DNA of 64,000 nt from Caulobacter radicis (GTDB taxonomy: Bacteria > Pseudomonadota > Alphaproteobacteria > Caulobacterales > Caulobacteraceae). The notes under the pieces are model-generated. The model ran no database searches. It was given only the letters and a program-made list of their open reading frames with translations, and was not told the origin of the DNA. Numbering within the stretch: position 1 is the stretch's first letter; each line of letters begins with the position of its first letter. The position numbers and the translations under genes were made by a program. The stretch spans positions 25,839 to 89,838 of the forward strand of contig NZ_QDKO01000017.1 of assembly GCF_003094615.1 (NCBI RefSeq), read 5' to 3'. This document shows, one piece after another, positions 36,090 to 46,054 of this stretch.

Positions 36090-36401
36090 ATGGCCGTCTT
36101 CAGCGTCTTCTATCCCGCCCACGAGGGCGCGAAGTTCGATCACGACTACTACAAGGCGGTCCACATCCCGCTGGCGCAGAAGGCTTTCGGCCCGACCGGA
36201 CTCGTCGACACCCGGATCCTGCGCGGCGCGCCCGGTCCCGACGGCTCGCCGCCGCCGTTCGTAGCCATGGTGCACCTGACCTTCCGCGACGCCGCCGCGC
36301 TGCAAGCCTCGCTGGGCGGCCCCGAGGCCCCCGCCGTCCAGGCCGACGTCGCCAACTTCACCGACATCACGCCGGTGATCCAGATCAGCGTCGAGCCGTA
36401 G
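36090..36401 (+). CDS. EthD family protein, copy 1
   Basis: A 103-aa dimeric alpha/beta-barrel (ferredoxin-like) protein of the EthD type: VFYPAHEGAKFDHDYYKAVH at the start, MVHLTFRD in the middle and VANFTDITPVIQIS at the end. EthD is required with the cytochrome P450 ethyl tert-butyl ether monooxygenase, but most homologues have no known role. A closely similar gene of identical length follows 74 bp downstream, so the pair arose by tandem duplication. Confidence 0.88.
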   Translation: MAVFSVFYPAHEGAKFDHDYYKAVHIPLAQKAFGPTGLVDTRILRGAPGPDGSPPPFVAMVHLTFRDAAALQASLGGPEAPAVQADVANFTDITPVIQISVEP

Positions 36402-36475
36402 GCCGCCTGCAAGCTTGACCGGCGGGCGCGGGCGGCCGATCTGTCGCTCTCGCCCACAGCCGTCCGGAACCCATC

Positions 36476-36787
36476 ATGGCCTTCATCAGCATCGTCTATC
36501 CGGCCCGCGACGGCGCCCGCTTCGACCACGACTACTACGCGCGGACCCACATCCGCATGGTGCGCGAGGCCTTGGCGCAGACCGGCCTGCTGGATGCACG
36601 GGTCTATCGCGGGGTGTCGGCCCTGGACGGCGGCCCGCCGCCTTTCGTGGCGATGGCGCACCTGACCTTCCGCGACGAGGCGGCCATGCGCGCCTGCCTG
36701 GAAAGCCCCGTCGCGCCCGGCCTGCACGCCGACGTGGCCAATTTCACCGACATCGCGCCGGTGATCGAGATCTACGCGGCGGGGTAG
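36476..36787 (+). CDS. EthD family protein, copy 2
   Basis: A 103-aa paralogue of the preceding gene. It shares D-x-DYY-x-x-x-H, GxPPPFVAM, HLTFRDEA and ADVANFTDIAPVI, with divergence concentrated in the helices. Both copies are intact, so each is probably functional, perhaps as a heterodimer. A hairpin lies between it and the convergent flmB gene. Confidence 0.88.
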   Translation: MAFISIVYPARDGARFDHDYYARTHIRMVREALAQTGLLDARVYRGVSALDGGPPPFVAMAHLTFRDEAAMRACLESPVAPGLHADVANFTDIAPVIEIYAAG

Positions 36788-36799
36788 GACCAACCTGCG

Positions 36800-36824
36800 G
36801 AAACCTCTCCCTATGGGAGAGGTT

Positions 36825-36826
<2 letters not shown>
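36800..36826. terminator. Hairpin between convergent EthD and flmB genes
   Basis: Perfect 12-bp stem GAAACCTCTCCC / GGGAGAGGTTTC with a three-base loop, resembling family C cores. It overlaps the flmB stop by two bases. No long T-run, so termination would be weak or factor-assisted. Confidence 0.55.
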
Positions 36827-39070
<2,244 letters not shown>

Positions 39071-39128
39071 CTAGGTTAACGCGTTTGTGCGGCGCCAGAC
39101 GTAAAGAGGACGTCAACCACGACGGGTT

Positions 39129-39545
39129 ATGCGGAAGGCCATGCGCCGCACCCTCGCCCTCCTCGCCGCCGTCCTGACGCTCGCCGGTCTTTGCGCCTCG
39201 CCCGCCCTGGCCAGCGGCGGCGAAGCCAAGAAGGAGGCGCCGCCGACCTATTTCGCCCTGCCGACCATCACCGCCACGGCCATCCGCCGCGACGGCCGCA
39301 AGGGCGTGATGACCCTGGAGACCGGCATAGAGGCCAAGGACCCCAAGGTCATGGAGCACGCCCAGGCCTCGACCCCGCGCCTGCGCGCGGCCTTCGCCCA
39401 GGTGCTGATGACCTACGCCTCGGGCCTGCGCCGGGGCGCCGTTCCCGACCTCGACTATGTCGGCGCTGAGATGCAGAAGGCGACCGATCGCGTGCTGGGC
39501 AAGAAGGGAGCCAAGGTCCTGCTCGGCTCGGCGATGGTGAACTAG
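39129..39545 (+). CDS. Secreted protein with weak FliL-like C-terminus
   Basis: A 138-aa protein with a signal peptide (RRTLALLAAVLTLAGLC, cleavage near ALAS). The mature part reads Y-x-x-LP-x-I-x-ATAI, MTLETGIEAKD, PRLRAAFAQVLMTYASG and ends TDRVLGKKGAKVLLGSAMVN. This beta-alpha-alpha-beta plan resembles the periplasmic domain of FliL, but similarity is weak and the protein lacks a retained membrane anchor. Being divergent from flmA it may have a flagellum-related role; that is inference. Confidence 0.65.
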   Translation: MRKAMRRTLALLAAVLTLAGLCASPALASGGEAKKEAPPTYFALPTITATAIRRDGRKGVMTLETGIEAKDPKVMEHAQASTPRLRAAFAQVLMTYASGLRRGAVPDLDYVGAEMQKATDRVLGKKGAKVLLGSAMVN

Positions 39546-39556
39546 CCAGGGTCCGA

Positions 39557-39653
39557 AACCTCGTCCTTCGACAAGCTCAGGATGAGGTTTCTACTGATCC
39601 TCGGCGCCTGAACTGGTCCTCATCCTGAGCCTGTCGAAGGACGAGGATCACGC
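39557..39653. repeat. Family B palindromic repeat, copy B2
   Basis: Arms TCGTCCTTCGACAAGCTCAG and CTGAGCCTGTCGAAGGACGA around a GGCGCCTGAACTGG loop shared with B1 (GCGCCTGAACTGG). Between convergent genes. Confidence 0.88.
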
Positions 39654-39661
39654 ACGAAGGC

Positions 39662-40126
39662 TCAGCCTTTGCCCTTGCGCCGCGCGCGGAAGAACCCGCG
39701 CAGCAGGTCGGCGCTTTCCTGCGCCATCACCCCGCCCGTCGTCTCCGGCCGCCAGTGGCAGGTGGGCTGGGCGAAGAACTTCGGGCCGTGGACCACCGCC
39801 CCGCCCTTGGGATCGTCGGCGCCCCAGACCACCCGGCCGATGCGGGCGTGGCTGATCGCCCCGGCGCACATGGCGCAGGGCTCCAGCGTCACCACCAGGG
39901 TCAGGTCGGTCAGCCGGTAGTTTTCCAGCTTCGCCGCCGCCAGCCGCATGACCGCGATCTCGGCGTGGGCCGTGGGATCGTGCGCCGCGATCGGGCCGTT
40001 GCCGGCCCGCGCGATCACCTCGCCCGTCTTCGGATCCAGGATCACCGCCCCCACCGGCGTCTCGCCCCGCTCGGCGGCCGCGCGGGCCTCGTCGAGGGCC
40101 AGGGCCATGGCGTCTTCGTCGGTGAT
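39662..40126 (-). CDS. tadA: tRNA(Arg) adenosine-34 deaminase, probable ATC start
   Basis: Deaminates A34 to inosine in tRNA-Arg(ACG). Zinc/catalytic motifs are HAEIAV (HAE) and PCAMCAG (PCxxC); GETPVGAVI is the usual N-terminal strand. The first ATG (40108) would give 148 aa and has no ribosome site. An ATC at 40126 lies seven bases after a GGAGG, in frame, and yields ITDEDAMALALDEA, closely matching typical TadA N-termini that begin MTDE. No ATG, GTG or TTG exists upstream in frame before a stop, so a rare AUC start is the best reading. Confidence 0.85.
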   Translation of the reverse strand: MTDEDAMALALDEARAAAERGETPVGAVILDPKTGEVIARAGNGPIAAHDPTAHAEIAVMRLAAAKLENYRLTDLTLVVTLEPCAMCAGAISHARIGRVVWGADDPKGGAVVHGPKFFAQPTCHWRPETTGGVMAQESADLLRGFFRARRKGKG

Positions 40127-40229
40127 GGCGGGGCCTCCGGCTGCGAGGCTTGATCCTATGGCGGTTCGGCGCCATCACCACAAGCAGCCCATCGTGATGA
40201 TGCGCCCCTCCCATCGAAGGACCAAAGGC

Positions 40230-41510
40230 ATGACCGACAAGTACCAGCCCGCCCTGCACGACGCCGTCGAGCACGATCCGGACGCCGAGGGCGGCGAGCG
40301 CGTCGCCAAGGCCCTGGCCCGCGCGGGCGTGGCCTCGCGGCGCGAGGTCGAGCGGCTGATCGAGGCCGGCAAGGTCGTGCTGAACGGCCAGGTGCTGACC
40401 ACCCCGGCCGTGCGGGTGTTCCCGGGCGACCTGCTGGTCGTCGACGGCAAGCTGGTCGAGGACCGCCAGCCGACCCGCCTGTTCCGCTATCACAAGCCCA
40501 CCGGCCTTGTGACCACCCACAACGATCCGGGCGGCCGCCCCACCGTGTTCGGCGCCCTGCCCAACGGCCTGCCGCGGGTGATCTCGGTCGGCCGTCTCGA
40601 CCTCAATTCCGAGGGCCTGCTGCTGCTGACCAACGACGGCGAGCTGTCGCGCGCCCTGGAGATGCCGCAGAACGCCTGGACCCGCCGCTATCGCGCCCGC
40701 GCCTTCGGCCACGCCACCCAGGAGACGCTGGACAGGCTGAAGGACGGCACGACCATCGAGGGCGTCCGCTACGGCCCGATCGAGGCCCGCCTCGACAAGG
40801 CCCAGGACAAGGCCGGCGGCGGCCGCAACGTCTGGATCACGGTCACCCTGTCGGAAGGCAAGAACCGCGAGGTCCGCAAGGTGCTGGAGTCGGTCGGCCT
40901 GAAGGTCAACCGCCTGATCCGCCTGTCCTACGGCCCGTTCGCGCTGGGCACGCTGCAGGCCGGCCAGGTCGAGGAGGTCGGCCCCCGGGTGATCCGCGAG
41001 CTGCTGGCCGGCGTCATCGCCGACGAGAACATGCCCCAGGGCGACAAGCCGCAGTTCGTCGGCGTCGCCGATCCGCTGTACGCGCCGGGCGTGGCCAAGG
41101 ACGGCGAGCGCCTGCGCGGCGGCGAGGTCCAGCGGCGCGCGCCGTCGGGCCGCGCCCCGCAGATCGCCACGCCCAAGGTCGAGGAGCCCAAGAAGGTCTA
41201 CAAGGCCGGCTGGGCCAAGGCCAAGATCCGCACCGACGGCCACAAGTCCAAGACGCACAAGCCCAAGTCGATCGACACCAAGTTCGTCACCGAGGCCCCC
41301 GGGCGCGGCAAGGGTCCTGCCAAGCCGGGCGCGAAGGGCGCGGCGACCAAGGGCGCGGCCGGCAAGCCGGGCGCCCGTCCCGCCGGCAAGATCGCCCCGC
41401 AAGGCGCCACGCGCGGCAACGTCGCCCCGGCGCGTTCGGGCAAGCCGGCCGACTTCAAGGGTCCGCGCGCGACCGGCGGCAAGCCAGCCCCGCGTGGTCC
41501 CAAGCGGTAG
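40230..41510 (+). CDS. rluB: RluB/RsuA-family 23S rRNA pseudouridine synthase
   Basis: A 426-aa protein with an N-terminal S4 RNA-binding domain (RVAKALARAGVASRREVERL), then the RsuA/RluB catalytic domain with Asp in VGRLDLNSEGLLLLTNDG, and EGKNREVRKVLESVG. The last 150 residues are a low-complexity Lys/Gly/Pro/Ala tail (KPGAKGAATKGAAGKPG), probably disordered and RNA-binding. The family isomerises a single uridine near the peptidyl-transferase centre; RluB rather than RluE/F is inferred from the tail and S4 domain. ATG 40230 is in AAAGGC context. Confidence 0.88.
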   Translation: MTDKYQPALHDAVEHDPDAEGGERVAKALARAGVASRREVERLIEAGKVVLNGQVLTTPAVRVFPGDLLVVDGKLVEDRQPTRLFRYHKPTGLVTTHNDPGGRPTVFGALPNGLPRVISVGRLDLNSEGLLLLTNDGELSRALEMPQNAWTRRYRARAFGHATQETLDRLKDGTTIEGVRYGPIEARLDKAQDKAGGGRNVWITVTLSEGKNREVRKVLESVGLKVNRLIRLSYGPFALGTLQAGQVEEVGPRVIRELLAGVIADENMPQGDKPQFVGVADPLYAPGVAKDGERLRGGEVQRRAPSGRAPQIATPKVEEPKKVYKAGWAKAKIRTDGHKSKTHKPKSIDTKFVTEAPGRGKGPAKPGAKGAATKGAAGKPGARPAGKIAPQGATRGNVAPARSGKPADFKGPRATGGKPAPRGPKR

Positions 41511-41513
41511 CCT

Positions 41514-42200
41514 CTAGCGCCGATCCGCCAGCCGCTCGGCCAGGGTGCGGGTGCGGCGCACGACGGTGACCAGGGTTCCGACCGCGATCACGGCCAGGCC
41601 GGCGGCCAGCACCTCGCCCCGGCCGCGCCACAGCGGCTCGAAGGCGGCGATCGCGCAGGTCGCCGTCAGGGCGGCCATGCGGTGCGGCTTGGCCATGGGC
41701 CCCGAGAAGTCGGCGGCGAAACCCAGGCCTCGGCCCAGCTCGCGCACATAGGCCGTCAGCATGGCCAGGGCCGCGCAGATCCAGCCCAGGGCCGGGCCGC
41801 CGGAAAAGCCCGCGCTCATCGCGCCATAACCGGCCCCGGCCAGGAACAGAACGTCGGCGATACGGTCGGGCAGCTCGTTCCAGATCGGGCCGTAGGGGCT
41901 GGCGCGGCCATGCTCCACCGCCACCATGCCGTCGAGCAGGTTGCAGGCCAGCCGCAACTGCACGCAGGTCGCCCCCAGCACCAGGCACAGCGAGCGCCAG
42001 CCGTCCTCGACCCCGCCGCTGGCCGCCAGCAGGGCGCCGCCCAGCACCGCGAAGGCGAGACCCAGGCCCGAGATCACGTCGGCGCTGACACCCTTGCCGG
42101 CGATGGCGGCCGCCAGACGCCCGGCCCAGGCCGCGCCCCGCGTCTTCAGCGGCCGGCGATTGGTCAGGTCGGGAGCGGCGGTCTCGGGAGCATCGGTCAT
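41514..42200 (-). CDS. YnbA-like CDP-alcohol phosphatidyltransferase with Asn-substituted motif
   Basis: A 228-aa membrane enzyme with about six helices. The CDP-alcohol phosphotransferase signature D-x2-DG-x2-AR-x8-G-x3-D-x3-D appears as NLLDGMVAVEHGRASPYG then WNELPD: the first and third Asp are Asn, the second and fourth kept. The same N..DGM / LNE pattern is, as I recall it, typical of the E. coli YnbA family, so it is probably a family trait rather than a dead enzyme. It shares an ATGA overlap with the upstream small membrane protein. The alcohol acceptor is unknown. Confidence 0.85.
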   Translation of the reverse strand: MTDAPETAAPDLTNRRPLKTRGAAWAGRLAAAIAGKGVSADVISGLGLAFAVLGGALLAASGGVEDGWRSLCLVLGATCVQLRLACNLLDGMVAVEHGRASPYGPIWNELPDRIADVLFLAGAGYGAMSAGFSGGPALGWICAALAMLTAYVRELGRGLGFAADFSGPMAKPHRMAALTATCAIAAFEPLWRGRGEVLAAGLAVIAVGTLVTVVRRTRTLAERLADRR

Positions 42201-42577
42201 GGCGCGGTCTTCCTCCGGTCGGCGACCAGGCGGGCGTTGTAGGCGATGGCGTAGAGCGTCGACATCGTCCAGGGAAAGGCGATCGTCGCCAGAAGTTCCG
42301 GCGTGCCGATCAGGCGATGGACGATGGTCAGGGTCGCCAGGATGGCGCTGGCCGTGATCGCCGGCGGAAGGGCCAGGGCGACAAGGCCCGAGAACCGCCC
42401 ATCCAGCCGCTCCAGCGTCTTCTTCAGCAGCGCCGTCAGGCCGGCCGACAGCAGGCCCTGGGCGATCGCCGCTCCCCACACCAGGCCATGGGCGTGGTTG
42501 GCCCACAGGGTCCAGCCGCCCATCAGCAGGAAGCCGAAGGCGGCGTGGACCAGGCTGGAGCGCAGCAGGCGCGACAT
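42197..42577 (-). CDS. Small four-helix membrane protein in the lipid cassette
   Basis: A 126-aa integral membrane protein with four predicted helices and short loops; a charged loop (LLKKTLERLDG) joins helices two and three. Nothing enzymatic is recognisable. It is translationally coupled to the YnbA-like gene by a 4-base overlap and divergent from the CdsA-like gene 71 bp away, so it likely serves the same lipid pathway as a subunit or transport element (inference). Confidence 0.75.
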   Translation of the reverse strand: MSRLLRSSLVHAAFGFLLMGGWTLWANHAHGLVWGAAIAQGLLSAGLTALLKKTLERLDGRFSGLVALALPPAITASAILATLTIVHRLIGTPELLATIAFPWTMSTLYAIAYNARLVADRRKTAP

Positions 42578-42648
42578 CGACGAAAACTCCCCGGCTCGTA
42601 ACCGCCGGCAACTAGGCTATACCGGGAGTAGTGCGAACGGGAGCGTCC

Positions 42649-43635
42649 ATGGATTTCGTCGGCGATCTGACCGGACACGCAGGCCGCTTCCTGGCCGCCC
42701 AGCCAAGGCCCCTGCTGGCGGGCCTGGCCGGCGTGGTGGTCCTGCTGGGCGTGGCCAGCGCCATCGCCGCGGTGCTGCCGCGCCTGAAACCGGGCAAGTC
42801 GTACGAGGAACTGCGGCTGCGCATCGTCTCGTGGTGGGGGATGGTGGCGCTGCTGGCCGGGGCGCTGCTGCTGGGCTGGCAGGCGACCACCGCCGTCTTC
42901 GCCTTCATCTCGTTCCTGGCCCTGCGCGAGTTCCTGTCTCTCGCGGTCCGGCGGCGCGAGGACCGGCCGGCGATCCTGGCGGCCTATGGCTGCCTGCTGG
43001 CCGCCTACGGCTTCATCTTCGCCGACCGCTACATGTTCTACCTGGTGTTCATCCCGGTGTGGGTGTTCCTGGGCCTGCCCGCCCTGATGGCCCTGATCGG
43101 CCAGACCAAGGGCTATCTGGCCAGCGCGGCGACCTTCCATTGGGGCCTGGTCACCTGCGTCTACAACCTGGGTTTCGTCGCCTTCCTGATGCGCGTGCCG
43201 GAAAGCGAGAACCTGCCGGCCGGGGCGGCGGGCCTCGTTTTCTTCCTGCTGCTGGCCACCGAGTTCAACGACGTCGCGCAGTATGTCTGGGGCAAGCTCT
43301 TTGGCCGTCGCAAGATCCTGCCCACCGTCAGCCCCAACAAGACCTGGGAAGGGTTTCTGGGCGGCTGGATAACCACCGCCGCCCTGATCTGGTTCGTCGG
43401 GCCGGTGTTCACGCCGCTTTCGGGCCATGGCCTGGCCATCGTCGCCTTCGTGCTGCCGGCGGCGGGCTTCGCCGGCGACGTGACCATGAGCGCCATCAAG
43501 CGCGACATCGGCGTCAAGGACACCTCGCATGCCATCCCCGGCCACGGCGGGGTGCTGGACCGCGCCGACAGCCTGACCTTCACCGCGCCGCTCTACTTCC
43601 ACCTCATGGCGCTGTTCGCGCTGGACCGGTTCTGA
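42649..43635 (+). CDS. CdsA-family phosphatidate cytidylyltransferase (YnbB-like)
   Basis: A 328-aa protein with about eight transmembrane helices. The CdsA signature is complete: SPNKTWEGFLGGW and the C-terminal KRDIGVKDTSHAIPGHGGVLDRADSL. It should make CDP-diacylglycerol from phosphatidate and CTP. The usual housekeeping cdsA lies in the frr/dxr/bam region, so this copy beside a YnbA-like transferase is probably a dedicated supplier. ATG 42649 has GGGAG five bases upstream; a GTG at 42631 is also in frame. Twelve bases separate its stop from plsC-like. Confidence 0.9.
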   Translation: MDFVGDLTGHAGRFLAAQPRPLLAGLAGVVVLLGVASAIAAVLPRLKPGKSYEELRLRIVSWWGMVALLAGALLLGWQATTAVFAFISFLALREFLSLAVRRREDRPAILAAYGCLLAAYGFIFADRYMFYLVFIPVWVFLGLPALMALIGQTKGYLASAATFHWGLVTCVYNLGFVAFLMRVPESENLPAGAAGLVFFLLLATEFNDVAQYVWGKLFGRRKILPTVSPNKTWEGFLGGWITTAALIWFVGPVFTPLSGHGLAIVAFVLPAAGFAGDVTMSAIKRDIGVKDTSHAIPGHGGVLDRADSLTFTAPLYFHLMALFALDRF

Positions 43636-43647
43636 TCTAGTCGTCCC

Positions 43648-44319
43648 GTGCGCCTGCTCCGCTTCCTCCTGCTGGTCCTCGTCGCCCGGCCGCTGGCCCT
43701 GTTCATGACCGGGGCCGACGTCTCCGGCCGCGAGCGCCTGCCGCTGAAGGGCCCGGCGATCATCGCCGCCAACCACGCCAGCCATGTCGACACCCTCTTG
43801 ATGCTGTCGATCTTCCCGTCGCGGGCGGTGTCGAAGCTGCGGCCGGCGGCGGCGGCCGACTATTTCCTGCGCGACCCGGTGATCGGCTGGTTCTCGCGCC
43901 ACGTGATCGGCATCGTGCCGGTGGCCCGCAGCAAGGCCGGCCGCCGGGCCGCCTCTGGAGAAGGCGAGGACGTGCTGGCCCCGGCCCGCGCCGCCCTGGC
44001 GGCGGGCGAGATCGTTCTGGTCTTTCCCGAAGGCACGCGCGGCGACGGCGCCACCGACGCCATGGGCCAGCTGAAGGGCGGGGTCGCCCGCCTGGCCGAG
44101 GCCTTTCCCGACGCCCCGGTGATCCCGGTCTGGATCCAGGGCGCCGGCCGGGTGCTGCCCAAGGGCGCCAGCGTGCCGGTGCCGCTGAACTGCGCGGTGC
44201 TGGTGGGCGAGCCGGTGGCCTGGACCGGCCGGCGGGGCCCGTTCATGGACGCCCTGCGCGAGGCCATGCTGGCCCTGAAGGAACAGGCGCCGCCGCTGCG
44301 CTGGTCGGACGAGCCTTGA
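43648..44319 (+). CDS. PlsC-like lysophospholipid acyltransferase
   Basis: A 223-aa 1-acyl-glycerol-3-phosphate acyltransferase-type protein. Motif I is ANHASHVDTLL (H-x4-D) and motif III VFPEGTRGDG; a hydrophobic N-terminus anchors it to the inner membrane. Start is GTG. It follows the CdsA-like gene closely as its operon partner: together they could form phosphatidate and activate it for the YnbA-like transferase. Confidence 0.9.
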   Translation: MRLLRFLLLVLVARPLALFMTGADVSGRERLPLKGPAIIAANHASHVDTLLMLSIFPSRAVSKLRPAAAADYFLRDPVIGWFSRHVIGIVPVARSKAGRRAASGEGEDVLAPARAALAAGEIVLVFPEGTRGDGATDAMGQLKGGVARLAEAFPDAPVIPVWIQGAGRVLPKGASVPVPLNCAVLVGEPVAWTGRRGPFMDALREAMLALKEQAPPLRWSDEP

Positions 44320-44326
44320 TCGCCCT

Positions 44327-45289
44327 CTAGGCCGTCGCCACCCCGGCCCAGCGCGACAGGCGCGGCGTGCGGGCCACCAGCTCGGCCAGGCCGACATAGA
44401 TGCCCAGCATCACCACGCAGATCGGCAGCACCTCCCAGCGGAAGGGATGCGGCGGCTCGGGCGCCAGGCTCATGGGCTGCAGGAACAGCACGATGACGAT
44501 GTTGTTGGCCGCGTGGGCGCCGACCGCGAACTCGACCCCGCCCAGCCGCAGGGTGGCCCAGGCCAGGCCGATCCCCAGCACCGCCCGCACCAGGAAGGCG
44601 TCGGGGTTGGGGTCGAAGTGGATGGTCGAGAAGGCCGCGCCGTTGATCAGCAGGATCAGCCACACCTGTTTGGTGAAGGCGCCGGTCAGCTTGAGCAGCC
44701 AGCCGCGGAACACCAGCTCCTCGGCCGCCGCGGCCAGCAGCAGCAGGCCCACGGCGCCGGCCGCATGGACGAGCCGGCCGTCGAAGGTCGAGGTCAGCGT
44801 CAGGATCGGCATGGGCGGCGCGTGCGGGTCGAGCCGCGCGCTGGCCGCCAGCAGCGGTCCGACGGTCACGGCGAACAGCACAAGGCCCAGCAGGGTCAGG
44901 CGCCAGCGATAGACCGGCGCGCTGGTCAGGTAGCTGCGCAGTCGGCGCTCGTGCAGCAGGGCCGCCACGCCGGCGAAGGCCACGGCCATGCCGCCGTTGG
45001 TGGCCGTCAGCAGGCACAGCACGAACAGCAGCGTGATCAGGTCGAGAGCGGCGGCGTTCGGGTTGGTCAGGGACTTGAACAGCGCCACGGCCTGGTCGAA
45101 GCCGCCGTCCAGCAGGCCGGTGAACAGGGCCATGACGAAGACGCCGCCGATCACCGCGGCCAGCATCGCGGCCACGAACCCGACCGGCAGGCTCAGCAGG
45201 AGGCGCCCGATGCGCCGGTCAGCCGGCGTCAGGTCGTCCAGAAACGCCGAACGTCTCACGTCCTCGAACACAGCCGCCCAATCCCACAC
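44327..45289 (-). CDS. CPBP-family intramembrane metalloprotease
   Basis: A 320-aa protein with about eight membrane helices and the CPBP (Abi/CAAX-protease) motifs EELVFRGWLL, FSTIHFD and HAANNIVIV. The GTG at 45289 is chosen because GAGGAGG lies eight bases upstream; more upstream residues would lack any ribosome site. The family includes Rce1-like prenyl-protein proteases and bacteriocin-immunity proteins; the substrate here is unknown. Convergent with the PlsC-like gene, 7 bp apart. Confidence 0.88.
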   Translation of the reverse strand: MWDWAAVFEDVRRSAFLDDLTPADRRIGRLLLSLPVGFVAAMLAAVIGGVFVMALFTGLLDGGFDQAVALFKSLTNPNAAALDLITLLFVLCLLTATNGGMAVAFAGVAALLHERRLRSYLTSAPVYRWRLTLLGLVLFAVTVGPLLAASARLDPHAPPMPILTLTSTFDGRLVHAAGAVGLLLLAAAAEELVFRGWLLKLTGAFTKQVWLILLINGAAFSTIHFDPNPDAFLVRAVLGIGLAWATLRLGGVEFAVGAHAANNIVIVLFLQPMSLAPEPPHPFRWEVLPICVVMLGIYVGLAELVARTPRLSRWAGVATA

Positions 45290-45412
45290 AGCACCCGCCT
45301 CCTCGCTAATCGGCCGCGAGGCGAAGGAAAAGAGGTTTCGAGCAAAGTCCGCCCACGACTTGCCGTCTCGCGGCAATGACGGCACACATCGGCGGTTGTC
45401 GATGGGGGTTTC

Positions 45413-46054
45413 ATGAGCAAGACCGAGCACGCGGCGGACGATCGCCACCTGCACCGCCTGGTGCTGTTTTCCGACGCGGTCTTCGCGATCGCCATCACGC
45501 TGCTGGCCATCGAGATCCATCCGCCCGAGCACTGGCATGGCGTCGCCGACCTGTTCGGCCAGATGGGCCACAAGCTGTGGGCCTATGCCGTGAGCTTCGC
45601 CGTGATCGGCGTCTACTGGATCAGCCACCGGCGGATCTTCGCCCGCCTGCGCGCCGCCAACGGCGTGCTCGACGTACTGAACCTGGCGGTGCTGGGCCTG
45701 ATCGGCATGCTGCCCCTGGCCACGGAACTGCTGTGGGAGCACGCCTCGGGCGAGGCCACCCTCGTCTATGTCGGCCTGGTGGCGGCGATCGGCGTCGCCC
45801 TGTCGTTGGTCTGGGGCTATGCGGCCTTCGCCGGCGAGCTGGCCGGCCCGGTCCATCGCGGCGAGGCGCTGTTCACCCTGGCCCGCACGGCGATCGCGCC
45901 CGGCCTGATGTGCGGCCTGATCCTGTTCAGCCTGAACCATGTCTGGGGCCTGATCCCGTTGGCCGCCGCCATCGCCGCCTTCGTGGCCGGCGGCCGCTTC
46001 ATGCGCCGCCGCGCGGCCGGCGCCGCCGAGACCACCGAGGAGGCCGCGGCCTGA
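45413..46054 (+). CDS. TMEM175/DUF1211-family potassium channel-like protein
   Basis: A 213-aa six-helix membrane protein. The family hallmark FSDAVFAIAITLLAIEI is at residues 19-35, where the conserved FSD and a hydrophobic gate line the pore in studied bacterial TMEM175 channels, which assemble as tetramers. One six-helix repeat is normal for bacteria. The stop overlaps the rsmD start (TGATG), indicating translational coupling. Confidence 0.87.
   Translation: MSKTEHAADDRHLHRLVLFSDAVFAIAITLLAIEIHPPEHWHGVADLFGQMGHKLWAYAVSFAVIGVYWISHRRIFARLRAANGVLDVLNLAVLGLIGMLPLATELLWEHASGEATLVYVGLVAAIGVALSLVWGYAAFAGELAGPVHRGEALFTLARTAIAPGLMCGLILFSLNHVWGLIPLAAAIAAFVAGGRFMRRRAAGAAETTEEAAA

Noticed and set aside
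41514..42200. Inactive pseudo-enzyme because of missing motif Asp
   Set aside because: The Asn substitutions match the pattern I recall for the YnbA family and the frame is intact, so it is better read as a family variant.
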